In this document: positions 1-14,800 of the stretch, in pieces
Layout: each line of letters begins with the position of its first letter
Position numbering within the stretch: position 1 is the first letter of the stretch
Assembly: GCA_013396915.1 (NCBI GenBank)
Contig: VWZL01002494.1
Location: forward strand, 276,052-340,051
DNA: 64,000 bases
Source of the DNA: Stercorarius parasiticus
Taxonomy: Eukaryota > Chordata > Aves > Charadriiformes > Stercorariidae
Direction: 5' to 3'
Translations under genes and position numbers: made by a program
Notes under the pieces: generated by a model
The model's input: only the letters and a program-made list of their open reading frames with translations
Databases searched by the model: none
Told to the model about the DNA's origin: nothing

Positions 1-3000
1 TAATGTCATGATGTTTCTTCACTATTAAGTGGCTGATGATAGTCTCAAAAGAGAGGATTTAGCAGTGATTTTACTGGTTGAATAGTGTATACAGCAATAA
101 CAATAAGTGTGGATACCAGACACTTACAAAACATTTGACTGAAAATTCAATTGAAAGCAAACATGAACACTGTCATAAGCATAGCTAGATTGAGCAGATT
201 TCAGAACAGAATTTTTTTGGAATGCAGCTTTTATGGTATTTTTTTAGACACTCCAAAATTTTTGCTATTAAATCTGAAACACAGCCTAGACTCTCTGGAT
301 TGCATTCCCTCTTGCTACGTAAATACATGGTTTATTTTCTAAAACTGTTAATGTGACTACGTAATGTGTTTGTGTTTGGTTTTTTTTTTTCCTATCTGGT
401 AGGCCTCTACGGAGTATAAGCAACTCTTGGGAAGACTGTCTTACACAAGAGAGGCCTACAAACTAAAGGAAAGACATTGAATCTTTTTAATTTTTTGTTT
501 GCTGCTTTTCAGCTGCTGAAACTTAGACAAAAGTCTTTTACGACTTAGAATCCTATAATTAACCTTGAACTTTTATCTCAGTCATAAATGCTTGTTGAAG
601 ATGACTGGAGATGCTCTAGATTCTGGCCAAAGTAAGAACATTGCAGGTGGAATTGAATGAGCTTAATATTTGATTTTCCAGAGCAGTGTTTTAATTACTT
701 ATGAGTTAGACTTAAATACAGTATTGTGGATACCCTCTAGAGCTGTAAAAAAGCTCAAAGAAACCTTTTATTTTGCGATGTAAGTACTAGAAATACAGAA
801 ATAGCTTATTTTTTCCAAAGAAGTTTCATCCACCAATTTCAAAAGTCATTTCCATATGGAGTTGCTCCTTCAAGACTTCAGTTCCCATTTACTTTTTTCA
901 GTAAATAGTGGTTTGCGGAAAGTGTTGCGATGCTAGTGGCTACACTACTTTGCAGCCTATTTTGCAAGCTGCAGATTCTAGATTTTATTTTTTTTTTTAG
1001 TGCCAAACTCTCCTGAAAACATGCCTTGATAGTAATACTGAACCTTTTGGAAGATGTGGCTTTAGCAATTTCATCTGAAGCTTTGTCTGCCTTCGTCACT
1101 GCTCTAATTTTGTTTGGGTCAAAATATTTTTTCCTTTTAAAATACTGTATTAGGGTTTTTCTTGAGAGTTCTTTTTATCTGTTTAAACTGGCTCTTGAAG
1201 ACGGGGGGAACACACAATTTTCAAGGCAGCCATATCAATACATCAAAAATAGCAGAAAAGGAAAGCACTCTTAAGTGTTTTTCCTCTATATAGCCCATAT
1301 GGTTATCAAGATGCATTTAAAGTCAGTGATTTAATTTCTAGAAAGAAGTGTATGTGCTCTCCTATGGAAACTTGTACTTTCTCAATATTGAGAAAATGTT
1401 CCTGCTATGTTTAATGCAAAAACCTGACTATTCTTACAGAGCGGTAACTATAATGACACACCGCTTATTTGAGGGGTGGGGAGGAATCCCCTCCTCTCTT
1501 TTTTTTTATTTTTTTTAAATAAATGTTAGACATAGCAAGTCCCTTGGTATTACTGAGGCTGAGGCTTTTTGCAGCACTGCAACCTTTCGCTGAAGCTGTT
1601 GAGGTAGTGTTTTCCAGGGTCTCTGTGACAGTATCTTTCATTTTTCTCATGTTGTTATTCCAAGATTGTTGGTCTTATGCTTTGCACCTGCAAACCCCGA
1701 TAGTACTGTTGTGTAGGTTCATAAGGCAAGTGACTGCTACTAATATGATATTCATCTCTTTCTCCTCTCTATTCCTTTTTTTTTTTGTTTTGTAGCTTTG
1801 GGTTTATACTACTTAGTGCACAATAAAGTTAGATAGTCCTTTAAATAACCTATCATTGTGTAATACTTATTAAATTCCTGTATGCAGAGATTAATGTGCA
1901 ACACTTGCACCTGGTCAGCATACTCCAATCAGAGCTAATAGCATCATTAAGCAGGGGCAGCCAGTAGGGAGTTTGCACAGGTCCTCAAGAAAACCATATA
2001 ATAACACAGGGGAAAAGCATGGTGAAAAATAATCCTTTTTCATTATTAGAATCTAATGCTTAGTGTACTCTCATTTGAGTCAGTGGGTGTGGATGCAGGT
2101 ATACTCAGGATAAGCTAAGAATTAACTGTTTTCTTGTTCTCACTACTACAACTTCCTCCTTAAGTAGTTATGTGAGCATTTAAAAGAAAAAGTCGTTATC
2201 TCTCTGTCAGTGTCTGGACAGCTTCAGATGACCTGAAATCCAAGAATCTTGCTCAATTAGTTATTTGCTTAACAAAAAAACCCCACTCCATTCTGATTAA
2301 CACGCATCACGCTTGCTTGGTGAAATTTATAAGCATACTCTGCAGTGAGCCTTATAAAGGAAAGATGATTCCTGTTGAGGGGAGGTGGAGGGAAGAGAAG
2401 ACCTACATAGTTGTTTCTTGTCTGAGCTTGCAGTTTTGCAAACACATTTAAGTCAGAGATGCCTGAATTTGTCACAGAACTTACTTCTAGCTTTTTACTT
2501 CAAATAAAATTGTGAACTTCAATGTGCTAGGCTTAATATATCCTGTCAAAGTACATGCAGAGGTTCAATGAGTAAGATTCTCCTCTGCCACTGGGTAGAA
2601 ATGTATAATGTTCTAAATGTTTAATGGGTAAGAAAAATGTTCTATTCCAGAGAAGGGTGGGGGGAAAACACAAATTAAAACTTTTACGGGTACAGTAAGG
2701 CAGCAAAGCACTTGAAGGGAGGTGGGGAAGGAGGGCTGCAGGAAGGAAAAATTCATGTGGCTATTGTGTCTGCAGGTTAAAATTCCCATGAGTTCTCAAG
2801 TGATTTTGCATTGAATTGTCATTGCTACAGCACCATGCTGCTGCAATGAGATTCCACAAGCCATATCCCCACTGGATGTGGGGTGTGCTATTGCACAGAC
2901 ACGGAAGAAACACAGTCTTGGTCATGTTTTCTTACTTCTCTTGCACAGCAGCTGCTTCAGGGTTTGGTTGTGGATCTCTCATGTGCTACAGACTGTGGAG

Positions 3001-3429
3001 TTAGGCTAACTCATAGGGTGAAATAGCCTTTCTTCAGCTGACTGGATGAAACATGGCTTGTAGCCTAATCGTAGTTACAGCTGGAGTGCAATGTAAATCT
3101 ACAATCTTTCTTTTTTCAGCCTTGAGTCCTTCTCAACAAATAAATGTCAGTAAATGTTACTACGCTTTCTTAAAAAAATAGATGTTAAGCTTTTCAAGAC
3201 TTTTTTACTCCAGTATTCTTCTAACAGTATTGCAAGCCTGTTAGTAAGAAATTCAAGGAAAAGTTCCATATTTAGAACAACCCTTTCCTTGGTTTAGGCT
3301 TTGGTGTATAATCAAATGACTCTGATTACTTATGTGATCCATGTCATCTTTATGGGAAGTTTCAATACTCTTTAAAGGTAGGCTGCTGACCAAAATCAAT
3401 GATTACTGATCTAGATTTGAAAATATTTG
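1..3429. other. Unique AT-rich non-coding DNA
   Basis: No transposon, RNA gene or convincing exon is visible. The longest open frames (for example 1523-1795 on plus and 878-1099 on minus) have no family resemblance that I recognise, lie in low-complexity T-rich sequence or overlap each other on opposite strands, and lack convincing splice signals. Short homopolymer T and A runs are common, as expected for AT-rich vertebrate intergenic or intronic DNA. Confidence 0.6.
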
Positions 3430-4760
3430 TAAGACTCGCCAAGTGTTAGGTTATCTGATAAAAGGCTTGTCTCCAAACACAAAAGAGCACAGGGGCCCAG
3501 TCCAAGTCAGGGCAACCCCAATAACCCAAAGGGAGAAAGGCAGCCCCTGACCGACTCCTCCATGGGTGTCACTGGAGGACCATCAGCCACACGGTCTTGG
3601 GGGTGAAACACATCAAGGTGAATCAATGGAATGGTTGTCCTTGTCACCTTTCAGACTGAAGGGCTTGTGTAGAGGGGTATGGGACTCATGGTGGGATACA
3701 GTGTTTTGGGAATTCATAGGACTTTTTATGAAATATTTAAGGGAAGGACAAAAGGTGGGGGAAAGAGAAAGATTAAGGTGCTTTGGGGAGAGACAAGCAT
3801 GGGAAACGGGGAATGAGATGCTCACTGATTGCAGGCAGGCTGCTGGTCAGTATGCTTGTCTGGACACACACCACACCAGATCAGCACAATGTGTCCTGTA
3901 TTTTTAAACTTTACTTCAATTGTTTCCCAGAGTGAGGGGGCTCTCTGTATGCATATTTTTGTCTGCAGGTCTGAGTGTCAGAAACTGCAGTGGGACCATA
4001 GGTCACAGGGGCTCATGTGCCTGCGGTGCCAGTGGTTGGAGTGTGCAAGTCAGTGTTTGCTGTATCAAGCTGGACTGGCTAGTGAGCTGGTTAAGTTTCT
4101 TGGGAGCCATGTATCAAAGCAGTTGAAAGTCTGGGCTGGACATGCATGTGTCCTACAACTGTAGGAACTGTCTATCAGAAAGACTGGGAACTCCAGATCA
4201 GCTACGATAGAGATCATAAGGCCTGGAGGCTGATAAACCTGTGCATGAGTGTCTGTGCATGAGACACCTGGAGATAAGAGGCTCCACAGACTGGCTACTG
4301 GGTAGGCAGTGTCCAAGGCCAGTCACTGGAGGGATCCATTGTGCATGTGTGTGTTGGTGTTTGTAAGGGGCAGGCTCTGTATCAGCAGCTGGAGGGGTGC
4401 TGGGGGCCTCAGGGGCTCGCACACCCAAATGCCAGCAAATGGGGCAGCTACTGGATAAACTTGGTGTCTAAGTCCAGCTCTGGAGCAATCCACTCTCTGT
4501 GTGTGTATATATGCCACTAATGGACTCTTATCCAGCTCAGCCAGAGAAGAGAACAGATGAGATCATTGGTGCATAAGAGTAGAGTGTTTATCTGTGTGGC
4601 CAGCCATACGTATAAGTTGTATACATATGTTTGTGTGTGTGTGCCCTTGCTATGGTCAGGGAGCTGCAGCAGCCTTGCTTCTACGGGGCTGTCAGATTTG
4701 GCAACCCCCAGCACCAAAAGCTTAATGTTTATTGTACTTCTTCTAGGTCTAGTTCCTTGC
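3430..4760. repeat. GC-rich block, probable dispersed repeat (LTR-like)
   Basis: Base composition changes abruptly to GC-rich, with many purine-rich and TG-rich phrases, between AT-rich flanks. A TATA-like stretch (atatttaaggg) lies at about 3733-3743, and TG-rich microsatellite-like segments occur near 4340-4370, 4497-4512 and 4630-4642. Several overlapping open frames exist on both strands, a consequence of low stop-codon density in GC-rich DNA. None resembles a known protein. The texture recalls non-coding avian retroviral LTRs, and the wording from about 4200 to 4560 feels familiar from avian repeats, but I could not define TG...CA ends or a target-site duplication. The alternative is a unique GC-rich regulatory region. 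Confidence 0.4.
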
Positions 4761-7700
4761 CCCATGCTAAGAAGGGATGCACAGCTACAGTTGAAACTGT
4801 ATCTCTGTTTCTCTGGAAGAAAACTTACAAATGTGAATGCTGAAAGCTTGGTTCAATATGTGTTTTAAGTTCTGTAACTCTAGAGTCAGTGTAGTGTTTG
4901 AATTTGTGGCACTGTTTTTTTGACAAATACAACTTTTGGGACACTTGCAAAATTCATCAGTTTTCATCTGCTTTAGACAACAGCTCCTCTTTCTCTGAAG
5001 TGATTCCTTAGTGCTATCTATGGTCTTCTAGAAGCAGTAAGGGTAGCAAGACAATAGTAATGGAACTTCAAAGAAACCAATAGAGTATCCAGACTGGGAA
5101 AAGTAGTAAAATCTAACTAGGTGCACAGCTCCTCTTGACTTTCATTGAGGGTGTTTTCCATAAAACATACTCAATTTGTTTCTTCGGCTTTTTGACCTTG
5201 CATTTATGTACCTTTTCTCAGGGTTATTTTAGATATGTGATTTTTCTTCTAGCTTTCTTTTTCCTTTAACATAGGTGTGCTCATACTTTTATTTTTGACC
5301 AGTTTACAGCACTTTATAAGGCACAAAGCTAAATATAATGCTTATTACAATATGAAAAAATAACATTAATATGACAAAAAATGCTGATCAGTTGGATAAA
5401 CAAAAATGAAGCAGTAAAAAGTACTTAAGTACAGGCATTACCCAAATTCATTGCCATGTATGTCTTTAGGGAAATAATGGTTTGTTGGGAGAGTATTGGT
5501 GGAAAATATTAACAGGGATATGAAACACAGGAATTTGAATTATAGGTTCTGCTCTTTAATTGAAACAACAACAGCTGGCAGATCTATCGTTTGGATAGAC
5601 TTGTGACTTCAAGGTTGAGCTTTAGAAGAGATATGGGCAGTTTAAAAGGGATATCAGAAAGACAGCCTCCAGGATCTGTAGTGCCACATATCTAAAAACT
5701 TAGTTTGTAAAGCATAGACGGCTGTGTTCCAAAATATTATGCCTTTCAGGAAAAAATAGCTTCTTTAAGATTTTAAAATTGCTTGAAAACTAGTGCTGAT
5801 GTGTAGAAGCTTGTATTTTCCACAGAGTTTTATGGCATGTTGTCCACAGGCCTACAGTAGTGGTAAAAGTCTCATATGATTGATAGACTGTTGATATCTT
5901 CATTAGCACTTATTTTCTTATGTTTCCCATCAGAAAAGGAGAGTCAGAACTAGGGTCTTTTTCTACAATTCACATGCAAATAACAGAACATACACCTGTA
6001 GTCAGGTGCTATTGAAATGTATTAAATGCATAGTATTTTCCTGTATATCCCATTCTACTTAGTACTTTTCCTCCCCTTACAGTGATTTTTACTTGAAATT
6101 CTTCTTACTAAATATTCACCTGAAAGTGTGGAGCAAAGCATATCTGCTGAAAACATGTCATCTTGCAATAAGCTATGATTGTTAGTCAGGGTTAGTGGAT
6201 GGAGGCAGATATCTGAAAGGACATAAAATTAATTTTTATCATGAAAGTTTTGGCATCAAGAAACTTTATTGTTTTTACCTCAGTGGGGAGAGAGGAATGC
6301 TACTCTAAAAGACTATTTATAACACCTAGGTTAATATGATACACTGCTTCAGTTGGAAGATGTTAGATAAAGGTGTAAATATTTTTTAAATGGAGCACTA
6401 AAAAAGCACCGAAACCAATAAACAGTTGTTTCCTAGCTCTACTTTTAGGAGGCATGTTTCCAAGAGTTCTCAGCTGTACTGCTTCACAAGGGGAGTAATA
6501 CAGCTCCAAAAAGGGGAGAGACTTACTATCAGTCTGTAGGTTGGTTGACATATGTTACTTACACAGTTTTTTTTTTCTGAGAGAAGTCAACATTTGAAGA
6601 CACTTTAGGGTCTGGGTTTTTCAATGCTTAGGTAGATTTCTCAACTTCTTTTAAGAAGCCTTTATGCAAGGGTGTCTGTAAGCAGTTTGGTTCCTTTAAA
6701 ATTTATTTTTTGGGAAAGTGGCTTTCTTTTATTCAGTCTACTTCTACCATTTATCCTAAGATGACTGTGCTGTCATTCTTTAGGATTAATCAATATGTAT
6801 GTTATACAGTTGTAAGAGGGAATCTTTTTGCTAGGTAGGATGAAATATGAATTTTCCAAGCACTTACAGCTTTTTTTTTTTTCCCCTGTGCTGCAGATGA
6901 AAAATAAGAGCAAATCTAAAATTGAGATTCTCTTCATGCTGTAGAACAGGTCTGCAATTCTGGTCTCTGGCCTTCATTGCTTAATCTTTTTATGAATAAC
7001 TTTAGAAAACTTATCAAATTTCTGATTCTTAAATTATATAAAGAATTTTAGTCATCGGAGTGATGCCAAACTTTTGCTAGCATCTGAGTTTTGTGGTATT
7101 TGTGCTTTGAGATGTGTCGTTTTGATCGTGCCTTGGGATGTTGTGCTTATGCATAGATTGGTAAATTAAAAATGTTTAAGATTACCTCATGAATACAGCC
7201 ATACTGTGGTTGCTAGCCTTAATGCCAGAATATTAAACTCCTAGCCTTTAAAAATTAAATTGCTGTGTCCAAATTGGCTTTTGGGAGTAGCTTCTGAGCA
7301 TTGCCAACTCCTGAATCATGCCCAGGAATAGTTTGGGAGAGCACTCGTTAGTCCAGGCCAAAGCCTATGCCAGGCAGGGCTATTGTAACAACTAAAAGGA
7401 CAGATAATTGAATTCTTATGCTATGGAACACTTCCTAGCAATTCTTAATTAAATAATATAAGGCTAGCCAATGTAATAAGCTAGAAAGTCTTTTGTTTTG
7501 TTAATAAAACTAAATTTCAACTTGTCAGTTAACATAAAAATTGGCACTTAAGGCTACACACACAAACTTTGCTTAGAAGGGAAAAACATGTAATGAATTT
7601 GCCTTAGACTGTAGAAAGCATAATGAATTGACACTGCCTTGAAGAGTTCAGCAAGTTTCTTCTGTTGCAAGTTAACTAATGATTTTATAAAATAGCACAA

Positions 7701-8990
7701 TTCATTTGTTGTCATTTCTTTTATTTGTTTTCTGTTAATATTCTGTTTCACTGCCTTAGCTGCTGGATGAGACTGTTTCAAATACTGGAGTGCTAGACTA
7801 AGAGTTGGAGAAGAGTAGCTCTAGACTCAGGATTAACCAATGGAGATGGTATTGCAGATATAATCTTTCTCCCCTCTTTTGTGGTCTCTTGAGCATCTTC
7901 ATTAGGAGCAGGAACTGAAATCAGAACTTCTAGCTTTTGGCTACCTACACCTGACGACATGCTCCTCTCTAAACCAACAATCAAGCATGTTTCCTCACTT
8001 CTGTACAAATTTCAAATTTTTACATGGCATGTGTTCATGTTCAGTCTTTAAATGCCCATCATTGTTTGAGCACCTAGTTTGTGTGATTATAGCCAAGATT
8101 TTATAGCAAATAGTATAGAAAATAAGCTGTAGTAAAAACTTCACTGTATTACAAGATTTAAGAGAAGGAGAGCTGGTGTAACTGATATACTGGTAGCATA
8201 TGTACCTCGTGTAAAACTGGAAAATATCATCCTCACTGTGGGACTTGGCTGTCTTTGGCAGCCAGTAGCACAGAAGCTTGTCAACCCTTCTCTGCATATT
8301 ATACCGACATTAAGTTTTCTCTTTTCAAGGGGATAATGTGATATTATTCTGTTGAATTTTTCTGAATATTTGATATACCTTAGAGTCGCAACATTTCTGT
8401 GAAGAGCTTATAAACAAGAATGGTCTCTAAAAACAATATGGGCTGATTAAATGTGTGGCTTTCAGTTAGCTCTTCAGTGGATCATCAACTAAGAGAAGCA
8501 GAATATTTCAAGGGAGGGTAGATTTACAACGCAATGAAAACCTCAGTTTTCTAACAAAGGATTTCTGAAGTGATAAAGAGCCGTTTGGGGAGAGAGCTAT
8601 TTAACAAAAGCAGGAGAGAAAGGAAAGATTTGGGTATAGTTTTCTGAATGATTTAAATACGCTGTTACAAGAGGCAATCAATCACATCTCTAGTGTCAGC
8701 ACCAGAACTCCTTGATCCAGCTGAAATCTAGATGTGTAAAATAAACAAAGCTTGAGCTGTTTCTCTTGACCAAAAGCAACTGTACAAGGGATAGTATGAT
8801 GAACCCCCTTTGCACAAGCAAGCAGACTGGAAAAATGAGACCAACAGTGAGCTTGAGAGGAAAGGTGGGGGCCTCTGTTTCTAACAGCAATCCTAATTGG
8901 TTTAGGAAACTGCACTTTTTTGACGTTGCTTTGAAAAGCTTGAATTCTACCAGAAAAGGCTGCTTGCAGAGCTCTCCTTTTTATGAAGGA

Positions 8991-9012
8991 AAAACAAACA
9001 AACAAACAAAAC
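8991..9012. repeat. (AAAC)n microsatellite
   Basis: About five tandem AAAC units are directly visible, in a short simple repeat in otherwise unique sequence. Confidence 0.85.
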
Positions 9013-9360
9013 CACTTGGGTACTTTAAAAAAGGTATTTTGCACGTACAGATCAATCCATGCATCTGCAATAGCTCTCTATTATAGACTTATGTACATAC
9101 TTATTGTGCATCAGCACTTCCCTGGTTGCTGTCAATGTCTCTTAAACTTAGCCTGGATGCCTTGACCCCAGGATTCTTGCCTTCTTCATTCCAAATGCAT
9201 AGGTAATGCATAGAAATCACCTAAATACAGCTGATCCTCCCCAGAGAATGACAGAAAGGTGAGGGAAGGGAGGGCACTCTTAGATAACAAGATGATCTGC
9301 TTGATACCCAGGATTCACCGCTTACTGCTACATCAGGGACTGGCCAGACAGAGTTTTCAA

Positions 9361-9384
9361 GGAGGTATTCATGGAGGTATTCAT
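9361..9384. repeat. 12-bp tandem duplication
   Basis: The unit ggaggtattcat occurs twice back to back without a mismatch. It is a small replication-slippage type duplication. Confidence 0.9.
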
Positions 9385-11810
9385 AGCAACGGTCTGGAGC
9401 AATAACTTTTTAATCTGTTCCCTCGAAGGAATTTTAGTGTTGCATGAACATTCTGTGGAGAGGTGCAGGAACAGGACAGAGAAATTACTTCAGGATTTCT
9501 GCATTTAAAATAGCTTATATGCAACTGCAGGGGATAAACACCTACTTATTTTACAGGCGGTGGGTTTTTAGTCAGCAGATCTTGACTGTCATTAGGATGC
9601 TTCAAATTCAAGAAGCGGGAAAGAGATGACAAAGGAAATGGTATTTTACAGCATTGTTGTAATGAAACTTTAAAATGCATGCAGTACTAAAATAGAAAGT
9701 TCTTACATATCTGCAAGTAGTATCACTGTTTATTACTGTATATCTTGTTTAAAATGTGTTGGCAGTTTCCTAGTCAGACTTGTCATCAAGATATTCAACA
9801 CTTCATGTGAGACCTTCATTTTATCAGTGTGTAACATAATGATTTAACAAGTAGTGGCATTCATCCTTACTGATCTTAGGATCACTTTAATAATTCTCTT
9901 TATGTCATGGTAAGAAATTTGTTAACTTTATTAATGTATTATCTTGCAGGTCATTCCTGAGGATCTGACATTTTGTGCAGAGTAATTCATTAGAATTTCC
10001 CACTTTCATTTTTCCCCTTCTGGGTGTATTAGATATAAACTATAAAACCATATTTTTAATGGTGGAGGTTGGTTAAATGAGAATTGGTTTTAAGACTCTT
10101 TTCATTAATATCTTATTAGCATACTGTTTTTTCTGGTATCTCTATTACTTATTCCAGCAGCCAGTAGATGGGGATGAAAAGATTGAAATCCCAACAGGAT
10201 AAATGATACTCAAATGAAGTAATCAATAACCCTGTGTCAGAGAAATAAAGGATGATGTCTTGAATTATAATGTGAACAACTTCTGTATGAGAATGTGACT
10301 TAATAGAAACGTGACATTTGATATGTCTTTGATTTGTAATGGTGAGCTTTAGGGTGGCTCTGGATTATTCTCTAGTATAGGAAGGTGTGATGTTTTCTTT
10401 TTCCCTGGAGATGCATTATCTAACAAACCGATGTGAAATCGGTCAGATAAATTCTGTAGACTGTTTTATCGTCAATTAAAAATAACTGAGAAGCCTTTCA
10501 CACACCATTTTGGAGTAATGAAGCATAGTTAGGGTGCTACTTCAATAACATATAAATCTACATGTGCCCACTTATTTCATTACAGTTTTGGGCTATGTTA
10601 AGGAATAAAAGAAAACACCGAATAGTCTTTATACATTTAGCCTGTTAAATGCATCAACTCTCCTTCAGCCTTTGGTTCTGGACATGTCTTCCATGGGATA
10701 TGGAGTAGGGTGGGTGGGGAAGGGATGGGGAGTTGGGAGACGCTTTCATACAGGATGGTGCTTGACTGAAGTCAAATAATATAATACTTGATCCCTATTT
10801 AAGACCCTTATGTGGTTAGATTGTTGTGTATTGTGCTACTATACCTGCAGAAGTTTCTGGCTCTATTAAGAGCAGAGAACCTGTGCTCTTAGGGGGCAGA
10901 GGGTAAACAGTGAATATGTCTTGCCAGTTGCAACCACTCTTGCAAGAGGAAAAAAGTGTCTTATCTTTGAAGACCCTAACAGTATATTTTTTCTTGCGTG
11001 CCAGGCTTGTCAGTTTTTCCCCTCTGCAGTAAGAAATTATCTTGGAAGAAATTGTCCTTGCTGCAGAGGCCCAAACAACAAGTATGTCTAAGGGGTAAAG
11101 AAGTGAAGCAAAAAGGAAATGTGACAGAAGAACATCTCTTTTAACTTAAAACATCTCGGCCTTTCCTCATGTTACAAAATTACATGGTAACTGCAAGTGC
11201 TACAAGCATGACAAGGAATGCCACCCAAAACCTGACGATAAAGAAACTTACCCTACAGTTGAAGGAAGATGTGTGTTCTTAATGATTCAGAAAATGTACA
11301 AAAGTGATTCAGTCTTCCTGTCTTTCTGTTTGTTTTTTCTGAAGAGTTCTCCCATGATAGATGCATCTAGTTCATAAATTTCTCCTTGCAGCAGCAAAGT
11401 TATGGTCTTTTCTTTACACGTAACATCTTTTTGCAACATTAGGAGAGCAAATTGCATTTTTCAAAATAATTATTCCTGTATTCTATACAACTGCGTGGGA
11501 GTAAAATTCCTACTGGTATTACTGAATGCTTGGAACTTGGGGGATGAAGGGGGTGGATGTGGAGAAAAAGTAAACTGTCTGCTAACAGAGGCTGGAGAGG
11601 ATGCAGGAAGCCTGCCTTTGAGAAGCCTTTGCTAATTCTTATGACGGTTACCAGACTATATATTTAATTGCCAACTCAACAGCAGGAGGGGGCTACAAAG
11701 CCAGGAATTGGCTTTTTCAAGCAGTACACCTTGCTAGAACAGCTGGCTGCTGTCTCTCTTGATGTGGATAAAGGAGACAGTCTGCAGCCCTAGCAACTTT
11801 TTACTTTACT

Positions 11811-11849
11811 TTTTGTTTTTTAAAAAAAAAAAATAAACAAAAAAAAACC
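11811..11849. repeat. Poly-T followed by poly-A low-complexity tract
   Basis: A run rich in T is followed directly by long A runs (with TAAAC interruptions), so the DNA can fold back on itself. No retroposed body is recognisable upstream, so I do not call it a SINE or LINE tail. Confidence 0.7.
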
Positions 11850-14800
11850 CCACACAATCAAAACTAAGTGCACTGTAATCTGCAGATTGTAAGGTTTGTC
11901 ATGTATGTGAATCCAACTTCTATTCAGAATATCATTGTGGAACATGAAACATCTGTGTACAAGTAGTTTGACATGTTAAGCTGCAAAGCCAAGAGGAATT
12001 GAATTGACTCAGCAATTACTGAAATTATTACCTAGCACAGAATGATGTCCTTAGCCAGATTGGCCTCTCTTGCAATGTCTATCATAACCCTTAAGGCAAG
12101 AGTGGAAATCTTCCTTAGGACAGAATTAGCATGAAGTCTGCACATACAGGAATATGTTCTGTTGCGTCCAGTAAATGTGCAATCTGTCTTCCTGAAATTC
12201 TGCAGTTTAAGTAATCTGAAAGGTATATATTCCAAGTATAACAAGATTATGATACTTACATTGCCATTCCATGTGATTAGTAGCAGTACTGAGCATTTTA
12301 CCCATATAAGATTCTTATGCTCGGTTCCAATTATGCAGTATTTCAAAGCAGGAAGAGCAGCAGTAGAGTTCCCAAAACCTTAAAATCTGGTGTTTTTTCC
12401 TCAATCTCCTTCTGCTTCCTATATCTTCTACTTTCTATGAATGTTGGTAATTGCATAGTTAATATGGTCTTTAATTGAAATAGTTTAGTAGAAACTTATA
12501 CATTTATTTTCAGGTGAAGTGAATCTTATTTCAGAATGTTTGTAGTGGCATACGATGAAAACATAGCTGAACTTCCTGTGCAGTTAGCCCATCTGAAAGT
12601 TAGTTCTAACTGAGGCACCAAGAGAACAAAAACCCCTGAGTCTGACTTCCCACACGTATTGAAATTTCTAGTTTGTGTTCCTTGCACATTCAGATTCTGC
12701 GGAATGCTTAACTAAAATCTTAGTGTTACATTGGTGTTTTGGCCAGGTCCTGATGTCTTCAGACCTTCTGAAGGCAGCTCAGACTTTTTCCATTATTTGT
12801 ATTGAAATACGCTTGGAAGTAAACTAATTTTGTTTCTGATAAATCTTGCATGTCTTTCTCATTCCTGTCCAGTAAAGCTGTTATAGGACAAAAAGCAAAA
12901 GTCAATGTCAAAGCATGTGGTTCTACCAGTCTGGTAAGATGATTCCAATAGATTAAGACAAATTGAACAAATTAATAGGAAAATAAAATATACTAGCTGG
13001 CACTTGAGGCAAGCACTGAGGGCTCTGAGATAAAAGGAAATCATACACTTGATTTTAAATCATAAAGGAAGAGGTACACTCATCTGCCTCCAGCGTTCAA
13101 TTTTAAAAAGTCCTGAAATAGTTAACTAGCTGGAGAAACCGATAGTAGCTTTTTAAAATTGTGTATAATACAGACTTTGTAAATACTGGGAAACTGTATT
13201 GGTGATTGATTTTTCATGCAGCAGTTTTTACTTCTTTAAATTGAATGTAGATCTGAACTTACCACAACAAAAGAGGAAGAGGAGAAACTGAAGGGAGTAA
13301 AATACCAAATCACGTAAAGCGCAAAAATAGCTCCTGGTATCTTGTGGCTGGCTGGGACATGCGAAAAGGTTGGTTGTGCACTATACACATCTCTCCCCTA
13401 GTCCCTTTCACGGCATGGTTGAGTTTGACTCTAGATTTGATACTTGTTCCTCACGTCTTGTTTAAATGTAACCTTCGCAGGAAGGTACTGTTCCTAGCTG
13501 AATTTGCCGGATACTAACCAGTCTACTAGGCCTTCCATTGGCAGGGGATAAAGCTGGGGATTTTCTTTGTTGTTGTGTTGGGGTTTTTTAAGTCAAAAAT
13601 AACAAAGGGAAATTAAGAACTGAGGAAAATCAGAGATCTTCAAGAAGAAATCTTCCACAAATTGCATATAAGAACAATTATTTGCTAGCTATGATGTGTC
13701 CAGCAGAACACTGAGAATGTTTATTGCATTACAAAAGGGACAAGAAAGATAATCCAAGAGACAGAAGTATTAATTAGAATAATAGGAACAGGGAGAGTTA
13801 TGCTGCTACACTTAAGCATTGTTTTTCTTAGTGGATGGTCTCCCTGCATTTGGCCATTCTCATGCATATAAAATTTCTACTGATCCAATTCAAGTCATTT
13901 TTTCCTGGAAGTCTTCATAACAACAATTTTGTTTGAAAAATAATTAAGTGATGATATGGAAGGTGTGTGTCTGTCATACCTCTGGTCTAACCGTGTATCT
14001 GCAGGGAAGTTCCTCTGTATACAGGAAGAAGAGTTCAGTGAAGATGGCTAAATTACAGCAATAACTTGAGAATATTCTAGTGAGGATCAATATGATACAG
14101 ATCAGCATTTTCATGAACTTATTTCCTTGGGTTGCTGCTTTGAATGTACGTAGCTGGTCCAGCCTGTAGTTTGGATCTCATTGTACCCCACTCCTGTGGG
14201 AATCCATGGGTTATACAACTGTCTCCTTGTTTTCTAGTATCTTGAACTCTAGAGAAATCTTCTGCAGGCATCCTGGGGAGCTGCTTTCTCAAATCCACTT
14301 CAGTTTTTTCTTTATCAGATAACTAGACATCCGTTACAAGGCAGAAACTGCTACAGCCACACTCAGATAGCAATTGTGGACACAAGCAGTGCTTGAAAAA
14401 AGGTGATAGGATATTTAGTGCATTTGGAATGAGTTTTGGAATTGTCCAGATGCTCTTATCACTAGGAAAGATGATGGCTTTTATGCCTCTTCTCATTGCA
14501 CTCACTGAGGGAAAAGAACATGCTCTAAACAGCACTTTCACCTCATTTTGACACTGCAGCTTTAAGATGCTAAAGTTTGAGATTTAGTCCCTGAAAATAA
14601 GTTGTTATTGGTATCCAATAGGAAAACAATCCTTGAATCATTTAATTGAAAACTGGTTGTGTGGTGTAGCAATTTTGAACATGCCTCATACTTGCAGTAA
14701 AATTATAGGTCTCTTCACAGAAAACTTTTGAGAAAATATTTACCACAGAATACATGTTTATTTTTTATACTATGACAAACACATTACCACAGCAGATTTT

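Noticed and set aside
878..1795. Open frames on minus (878-1099, 1465-1650) and plus (1523-1795) resembling exons
   Set aside because: No recognised homology, low-complexity composition, opposite-strand overlap and no convincing splice-site pair.
3566..4868. Open frames of 60-113 codons on both strands
   Set aside because: Mutually overlapping, no recognisable motif, within a GC-rich repeat-like block.
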